From positions 66,239,266 to 66,303,265 of the forward strand of contig NC_084837.1 of NCBI RefSeq assembly GCF_033115175.1: a stretch of DNA of 64,000 nt. The letters are read 5' to 3'. Every line of letters begins with the position of its first letter. Position 1 is the stretch's first letter. Source of the stretch: Lepus europaeus (Eukaryota > Chordata > Mammalia > Lagomorpha > Leporidae). This document shows, piece after piece, positions 58,392 through 64,000 of the stretch. The notes beneath the pieces were generated by a model, which was given only the letters and a program-made list of their open reading frames with translations, had not been told where the DNA came from and searched no databases. The position numbers and the translations under genes were made by a program.

Positions 58392-58770
58392 TGTTAGTTT
58401 GCTAGGGCTGCTGTAACAAAATACTATAGACTGAGTGACTTAGACCACATAAGTTTATTTTATGGCAGTTTGGGGGTTGGAATTCCAAGATTAAGGTGCC
58501 AGTGGGATTGGTTTTCTGTGTGACCTCTTTCCTTGACTTGCAGATTGCTGCCTTATTACTGTTTTATCCTCACGTGGTGGTCCTTCTGTGCCTGTGCATC
58601 TCTGGTCTCACTTTCTCTTTTTATAAAAACACCAGCTGTGGGATTAGGGCCTAATTTTCACTTAACCTCCTCTTTAAAGATCTCATCTCCAATTACGGTT
58701 ACATTCTGAGGTTCTAGGGGTTGGGACGTCAAAATAAGAATTTGAAGGGCACACAGTTCAGCCCTTAGCG
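58392..58770 (-). mobile_element. MLT1-type (MaLR) LTR
   Basis: On the + strand it starts 'tgttagtttgctagggctgc' and ends 'cagcccttagcg'. This is the reverse complement of the common mammalian MLT1 LTR layout, including the AATAAA-like region and the 'ccaattacggttacattctgagg' block. It is ancient, shared across placental mammals. Confidence 0.75.
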
Positions 58771-58994
58771 AGGGAGATCTGTTACACCTGCCTGCTCTTA
58801 TGCACGTGCACACATACAAACACCCACACACACATGACCTTTTGTTTCCTCTTTCTTCCAGAAAGGCTTTCCTTCAGTTTGCTGATTATCAGGCATTTCT
58901 CTGATTCACTTGGATTCTTGCTACTTGAAGCTTTTAGTAAAGCTATGTGGTCCCTGTGAGCCAAGTGAAGCTCTTGATTGAAAACACAAGCCGT

Positions 58995-59131
58995 GGGGTC
59001 TGTATTTGGTGCAGAGGTTAAGACACTACTTAGGATGCCCACATCCTGTGTTTGAGTGCCGGAAGAGAGAACCAATGGTTGAAAGAACTCTCTGTGTCTC
59101 TGCTTTTCAAATCAATAAAAATAAATAATAC
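58995..59131 (+). mobile_element. Old CSINE with a large internal deletion
   Basis: Older head 'gtatttggtgcagaggttaa' joins directly to the 3' part 'gaaccaatggttgaaagaac'. Confidence 0.8.
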
Positions 59132-59187
59132 ACTGCCTGGGGTGGATTGTGGTTCCTAAGGGAAAAATATGTCACTTATTGTTCAGT

Positions 59188-59862
59188 TCAGGGGCTGGTG
59201 CTGTGGTGCAGTGGGTTAAATCCCCAGCCTGCAGCATTGGCATCCCATATGGGCGCCAGTTTGAGTCCTGGCTGCTCCACTTCAGATTCAGCTCCTTGCT
59301 AATGCGCCTGGGAAGGCAGCAGAGGATGGTTCAAGTGCTTGGGCCCCTGCATCCATGTGGGATACCTAGAAGAAGTTCTGGCTCCTCACTTTGGCCTGGC
59401 CCAGCCGCAGTTGTTGTGGCCATTTGATGAGTGAACTAGCGATTGGAAGACCTCTCTCTGTCTCTCTCTTTTTTTTTTAAGAGATTTATTTATTTATTTA
59501 TTTATTTGAAAGTAAGAGTTACACAGAGAGAAGAGAGAGAGAGCAAGAGAGAGGGAGAGAGAGTCTTCCATCTGCTGGTTCACTCCCCAATTGGCCGCAA
59601 TGGCTGGAGCTGCACCGATCCAAAGCCAGGAGCTTCTTCTGGGTCTTCCACGTAGATGCAGGAGCCCAAAGACTTGGGCCATCTTCTGCTTTCCGAAGCC
59701 ATAGCAGAGAGCTGGATTGGAGGTGGAGCAGCCGGGACTCAAACTGATGCGCATATGGGATGCCTGCACTGCTAGGTGGCAGCTTTACCTGCTACACCAC
59801 AGCGCCAGCCGATACCTTTCTCTATCTCTGCCTTTCAAATAAATAAATCTTAAAAAAAAAAA
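59188..59862 (+). mobile_element. CSINE split by an antisense CSINE in its CT run
   Basis: Head 'caggggctggtgctgtggtg'; it breaks at 'gtctctctc' (59468) and resumes at 59812 to the A tail. Confidence 0.9.
59469..59811 (-). mobile_element. CSINE nested in a CSINE
   Basis: T run, TTTA repeats, GA run, head ending 'cacagcgccagcc'. Confidence 0.92.
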
Positions 59863-59969
59863 TTGTTAAGTTCAAACTTCAAAACTGGCTTTGTACACAT
59901 GTGTATGTTTGTAGTAACACAACAGTTCCGAGGATGACGATGTCTGGTTTCAAACAGCTCATTCTTAAA

Positions 59970-60234
59970 TTTAAAAAAAAAAAAGATTATTATTTACATT
60001 TATTTATTTGAAAGGCAGAGACAGAGCTCTTCATTCTACTAGTTCACTTCGGCTTAAGCTGATCCCTGCCAATGTAAAGGAGATTGACAGGGACCCAAGT
60101 ACTTGACTCATTACCTGCTGCCTCCTAGGATGCACATTAACAGGAAGCTGGAATCAGAAGCCAAATCAGGGCTCCAACTCAACCACTCCCATGTAGGATA
60201 CAGGTGATCCAAGTGCTGTACCAAATGCCCACCC
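59970..60234 (-). mobile_element. Old CSINE with deletions
   Basis: 'atttatttgaaaggcagaga' to 'ctgtaccaaatgcccaccc'; part of the body is missing. Confidence 0.82.
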
Positions 60235-60295
60235 GCGTAGTGGGCAATTGAACAGGGAATTTAAAGAGAAAAGATGTGCTAGAAAGGACGATGAG

Positions 60296-60653
60296 GACCA
60301 GCACCATGGCTCAATAGGCAAATCTTCCGCCTTGCGGCGCCGGCACACCAGGTTCTAGTCCCAGCTGGGGCTCCGGATTCTGCCCTGGTTGCCCCTCTTC
60401 CAGGCCAGCTCTCTGCTGTGGCCCGGGAGGGCAGTGGAGGATGGCCCAAGTGCTTGGGCCCTGCACCCCATGGGAGACCAGGAGAAGCACCTGGCTCCTG
60501 CCTTCGGATCAGCGCGGTGCGCTGGCCACAGTGCACAGGCTGCGGCAGCCATTGGAGGGTGAACCAACGGAAAAAGGAAGACCTTTCTCTCTGTCTCTCT
60601 CTCTCTCACTGTCCACTCTGCCTGTCAAAAAATTAAAAAAAAAAAAAAAAGAA
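60296..60653 (+). mobile_element. Young-type CSINE in intron 1
   Basis: 'agaaaggacgatgag' (60281-60295) and 'agaaaggatgatgag' (60654-60668) flank it. Confidence 0.95.
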
Positions 60654-60767
60654 AGAAAGGATGATGAGAAAAGTATTACATTCCTCCCCCTCCCCAGAAA
60701 TGTGTCTGTGTTTATACGATACTCATACACATACCAAATGTTTATCTATAAAAAACCTGGCACAGAG

Positions 60768-61085
60768 GGGCCAGTGTTGTGGCATAGCAGATTAAGCCAC
60801 TGCCTGCAATGCCGGCATCCTGTATGAGCACTGATTCAAGTCCCAGCTACTCTACTTCCAATTTATCTCCGTGCTAATGTGCCTGGAAAAGCATCAGAAG
60901 ATGACACAAGTACTTGGGTCCCTGCTTCCCATGTGGGAGACCTGGATGGAGTTCCTGGCTCCTGTCTTCAGTCTGGCCCAGTCTTGGCCATTGTACCTGT
61001 TTGAGGAGTGAACCAGTAGATAGAAGATGTGTGTCTACCTGTTTCTCTGTAACTCTGCCTTGCAAATAAATAAATCTTAAAAAGG
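60768..61085 (+). mobile_element. CSINE in intron 1
   Basis: 'aaacctggcacaga' and 'aattcctggcacata' flank it, within a MIR-like context. Confidence 0.9.
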
Positions 61086-61104
61086 AAAAAATTCCTGGCA
61101 CATA

Positions 61105-61262
61105 GTAGATGTTTACTGTGGCTTCAAGTCCTGACTTTCCTAGTTAATAGATGTATAACCTTGGGCAAAGTATTTAAATTCTGTGGACTTCAGTCTCCTC
61201 ATCTGTAAAATGAGAACAGTTATAGTAATTATCTTGTTTTTGTGTAGTTTAAATGAGTAAAT
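61105..61262 (+). mobile_element. MIR fragment
   Basis: 'gtataaccttgggcaaagta', 'tcagtctcctcatctgtaaa' and 'atgagaacagttatagtaat' are a clear MIR core. A CSINE interrupts its 3' end at 61266. Confidence 0.8.
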
Positions 61263-61265
61263 TTT

Positions 61266-61595
61266 AAAAAATATCTTATCTATTTTTTTATTTGAGAGGT
61301 AGATTACAGACAGAAAAAGGGAGAGACAGAGAGAAAGATCTTCCATCTACTGGTTCATTCCCCAAATGGCCCCAATGGCCAGAGTTGAGCCTACCTGAAA
61401 CCAGGAGCCAAGAGCTTCTTCCAGGTCTCCTTTGCAGGTGCAGGGGCCAAAGAACTTGGGCCATCTTCCACTGCTTTCCCAGGGCATCAGCAGAGATCTG
61501 GATTGGAAGTAGAACAGCTGGGACTTGAACCAGCACCCATATGGTATGCCAGCGCTGCAGGTGGAGACAGCCTACTATGCCACAGCACCAGTCCC
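61266..61595 (-). mobile_element. CSINE splitting a MIR
   Basis: 'taaatgagtaaatttt' (61250-61265) and 'taaataagtaaatttt' (61596-61611) flank it. Confidence 0.94.
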
Positions 61596-61611
61596 TAAAT
61601 AAGTAAATTTT

Positions 61612-61960
61612 TTTAGATTCTTAAAATAGTACTCACTGTGGAGTTAAAAAAATATTTGCGAAGTGCTATGTTATTGCTATTTGGAGCTACTTCCTTATTT
61701 CTCCCCTGCCTTCTTTCCAGGGTGGAGCTCTGGAATTTTTGTTCCCACCCAAGATCTGGTCACATCTCCAGCCTACCTCACCTTTTTTGCTCTTGGATGT
61801 CTGACTTTTTTTTTTTTTTTCTTCTTCTTCATTTCCTGGTCCATTATCAGATAGCTTAGTTGACTCTTCCCATAACTGATCTCCTGGAACCTGCCATTTC
61901 GCTTTAGCCTTCTATAATTTAACTCCTCCTCCTCATTTTTTAAGAATGGTTCACCCTTTT
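61612..61960. other. Unique intronic sequence
   Basis: No gene is recognised. A T run is at 61806-61820; the left part may be the rest of the split MIR. Confidence 0.45.
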
Positions 61961-61972
61961 TAAGACTGGTTC

Positions 61973-62363
61973 TGGGGCCAGTGCTGTGGCGTAGCAGGTA
62001 GGGCCGCTGCCTGCAGTGCCGGCATCCCATATGGGCACTGATTCTAGTCCTGGCTGTTCCTTTTCTGATCCAGCTCTCTGCTATCCAGCTCTCTGCTATG
62101 GCCTGGCAAAGCAGTAGAAGATGGCCCAAGTTCTTGGGCCCCTGCACCCGTGTGGGAGACCTGGAAGAAGCTCTTGGCTCCTGGCTTCAGATCTGCGCAG
62201 CTCTGGCCATTGTTGCCAGTTGGGGAGTGAACCAGCGAATAGAAGACCTCTCTCTCTGTCTCCTCTCTGTGTGCTCTGGCTTTCAAATAAATAAATCTAT
62301 TTTAACAAAAAGAAAGAAAGGAAGGAAGGAAGGAGAGAAGGAGGGAAGGAGGGAAGGAGGGAA
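61973..62363 (+). mobile_element. CSINE with a purine microsatellite tail
   Basis: 'aagactggttc' flanks it (61962-61972 and 62364-62374). A 15-bp tandem duplication (ccagctctctgctat) is at 62069-62098. The tail is a GAAGG/GGGAA run (62310-62363). Confidence 0.93.
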
Positions 62364-62374
62364 AAGACTGGTTC

Positions 62375-62597
62375 ACTCTCCAATGGCTGCAACAGCCAGG
62401 GCTGAGCCAGACTGAACCAGGAGCCTGGAACTCCATGTGGTGACAGGGGCCAAGTAATTGAGCGATCTTCTGCTGCTTTCCCAGGCACATTGGCAAAGAG
62501 CAGGATCAGAAGCAGAGCAGCCAGGACTCGAACCTACATGCTGATATGATATGCCAGTGTCACAAGTGTCAACCTAACCTTCCATAATGCCAGCCCC
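62375..62597 (-). mobile_element. Old CSINE 5' half, split by the preceding element
   Basis: Body and head only ('actctccaatggctgcaaca' to 'aatgccagcccc'). The remnant 'tttttaagaatggttcaccc' at 61937-61960 may be its tail side. Confidence 0.8.
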
Positions 62598-62942
62598 TTT
62601 GATTCTTCTGACATACTGCACATAATAATCCTGCCTTTGCCTCTGCCTCACCAGCTATAATCTAGCCAATTGTAGCCATAATTTAATAGCTGCCTAGAAT
62701 TATTGATAAATCATGCAAAACTGATATTTTCTCTTCAAACTATGTCTTATCCTACTTTCTTGGTCATACCAGTGATACTCATACAACCATGGTGTTATCT
62801 TTGATGCCTTCAGCATCTCGTATTGAGTAATAAACATGCAGAGGTCTTGACTGTTGAAGAATAGTATTTTTCATACTATTTATTGAACTTATTTAGTATA
62901 GAGTTAATCATATGTGTTATAAAGTTAATTAAAGATAGATCT
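62598..62942. other. Unique intronic sequence
   Basis: No repeat or gene recognised. Confidence 0.45.
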
Positions 62943-63286
62943 GGGGACTGGCCCTGTGCCATAGCAGGTAAAGTGACCAGCTGCAGTGCCGGCATCCCAT
63001 ATGGGCAGTGGTTCAGGTCCCTGCTGCTTCACTTCCAATCCATCTTTCTGCTATTGCCTGGGAAGGCAGTGGAAGATGGTCCAAGTCCTTGGGCCCTTGC
63101 ACCCATGCAGGAGACCTGGAGGAAGCTCCTGGCTCCTGGCTTCAGATCAGCCCACCTTCGGCTGTTGTGGCCATTTGGGGAGTGAATCAGTGGATGGAAG
63201 ACCTTTCTCTCGCTCTCTCTCTCTCTCTCTCTGACTCTGTGCAATTCTGCATTTTAAATAATAAATAAATCTTTTTTCAAAAAAGA
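62943..63286 (+). mobile_element. CSINE in intron 1
   Basis: 'agatagatct' and 'aaatagatct' flank it; CT run at 63207-63232. Confidence 0.9.
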
Positions 63287-63289
63287 AAA

Positions 63290-63460
63290 TAGATCTTAGT
63301 AAAAAAAAATATAAGAATGCGAATAGGAATGGGAGGAGGAAAAGGGGTGGGAATGTGGGTGGGAGGGTAGGTACGGTGAGAATTACTGTTACTGTGTTCC
63401 TAAAGTTGTATTTATGAAAGCATGAAGTTTGTGTTCCTTAAATAAGATTTCTGGGGAAAC
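63290..63460 (+). mobile_element. L1 3' end fragment (purine tract and tail)
   Basis: A G-rich purine tract (63320-63380) is followed by 'ttcctaaagttgtatttatg' and 'ttccttaaataaga', the layout of the lagomorph L1 3' UTR end. It is strongly 5'-truncated. Confidence 0.65.
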
Positions 63461-63666
63461 AAAACATGCAGAGGAGTAACTATTAACTTAAGTTAAAATA
63501 AAAACACACACACTTGAGGCAGAATAGAGATTTTAGTAGCTTTCAGTTGTGTCCTCTTGTCTTTGTTTTTATTTCTTTCACTCAGTTTTCCCTTGAACAA
63601 ACTTGTTCCTCCTCAAACATTACTTTCAGAGTGGCTGTATCACTCACTGCATTGTCAGAATTCTTG
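63461..63666. other. Unique intronic sequence
   Basis: No repeat or gene recognised. Confidence 0.4.
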
Positions 63667-63935
63667 GGGCTGACATTGTGGCATAGCAGGTCAAGCTACC
63701 ACCTACACCGCTGGGATCCCATATGGGTGCCAGTTCATGTTCCAACTGTTCCTCTTCTGGTCCAGCTCCCTACTAATGAAAAAAAGCATTGGAAGATGGC
63801 TCAAGTGTTTGGTCCCCTGCCACCAATGTTGGAGACCTGGAGGGAGCTACTAGCTCCTGGCTTTGGCCTGGCCCAGCCCTGGATATTATGGCCATCTGGG
63901 GAGTAAACCAGTGGATGGAATGTCTCTCTGTCTTT
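63667..63935 (+). mobile_element. CSINE, tail cut by the next element
   Basis: Head 'ggggctgacattgtggcata'; it stops at 'gtctctctgtc' where a T run begins. Confidence 0.88.
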
Positions 63936-64000
63936 TTTTTTTTTTTTAAGATTTATTAATTTACTTGAGAAGTAAAGTTACAGAGGGAGAGACAGAGAGA
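63935..64000 (-). mobile_element. CSINE cut by the window edge
   Basis: T run, 'atttacttgagaagtaaagt' and the start of the GA-rich part; the rest is outside. Confidence 0.9.

Overview
The window is mammalian nuclear DNA from a lagomorph, most probably the European rabbit (Oryctolagus cuniculus). The diagnosis rests on about 94 pieces of the tRNA-derived lagomorph C-repeat (CSINE), which cover roughly 45 percent of the window, and on L1 elements with the rabbit type of 3' UTR (a purine-rich tract followed by the L1 tail). It is an ordinary vertebrate gene-flank and intron landscape with no operons, CRISPR or prokaryotic features.

Only one real protein-coding exon is recognised: the first coding exon of GOLM2 (CASC4) at 50987-51313 on the + strand. 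It lies in a CpG island (about 50380-51330) and is followed by a strong splice donor. Everything after 51314 is GOLM2 intron 1, which runs off the right edge; exon 2 was not found. In human, GOLM2 and FRMD5 are head to head and far apart, so positions 1 to about 50300 are best read as the intergenic region upstream of GOLM2 (inference from known synteny).

Layout: 1-9400, unique DNA with CSINEs of several ages; 9400-10890, tails of ancient L1M elements; 10890-23460, one old full-length lagomorph L1 (about 6.0 kb of its own sequence) doubled in length by about 16 later insertions, including a reverse-oriented young L1 with a 17-bp target duplication and a processed pseudogene of NDUFC1; 23460-27740, unique DNA and CSINEs; 27740-30390, broken pol (RT/RNase H/integrase) remnants of a class I endogenous retrovirus on the - strand; 30390-46300, CSINEs, an L1M 3' end, a solo LTR with TGTTAG...CTAACA ends at 45213-45869, and a 100-bp templated duplication inside a CSINE; 46300-49100, an ancient antisense L1M tail broken up by CSINEs, plus a 23-bp fold-back repeat; 49100-52700, SINE-free promoter neighbourhood; 52700-64000, intron 1 with CSINEs, a MER5-like element, an L2 fragment, a second copy of the antisense L1M tail, an MLT1 LTR, MIRs and an L1 tail.

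No previously undescribed biological system is evident. The most interesting material is the insertion history: nested stratigraphy, repeated use of the same target site, filler and templated insertions. The compact GOLM2 promoter with a perfect TCTCGCGAGA element is also worth attention.
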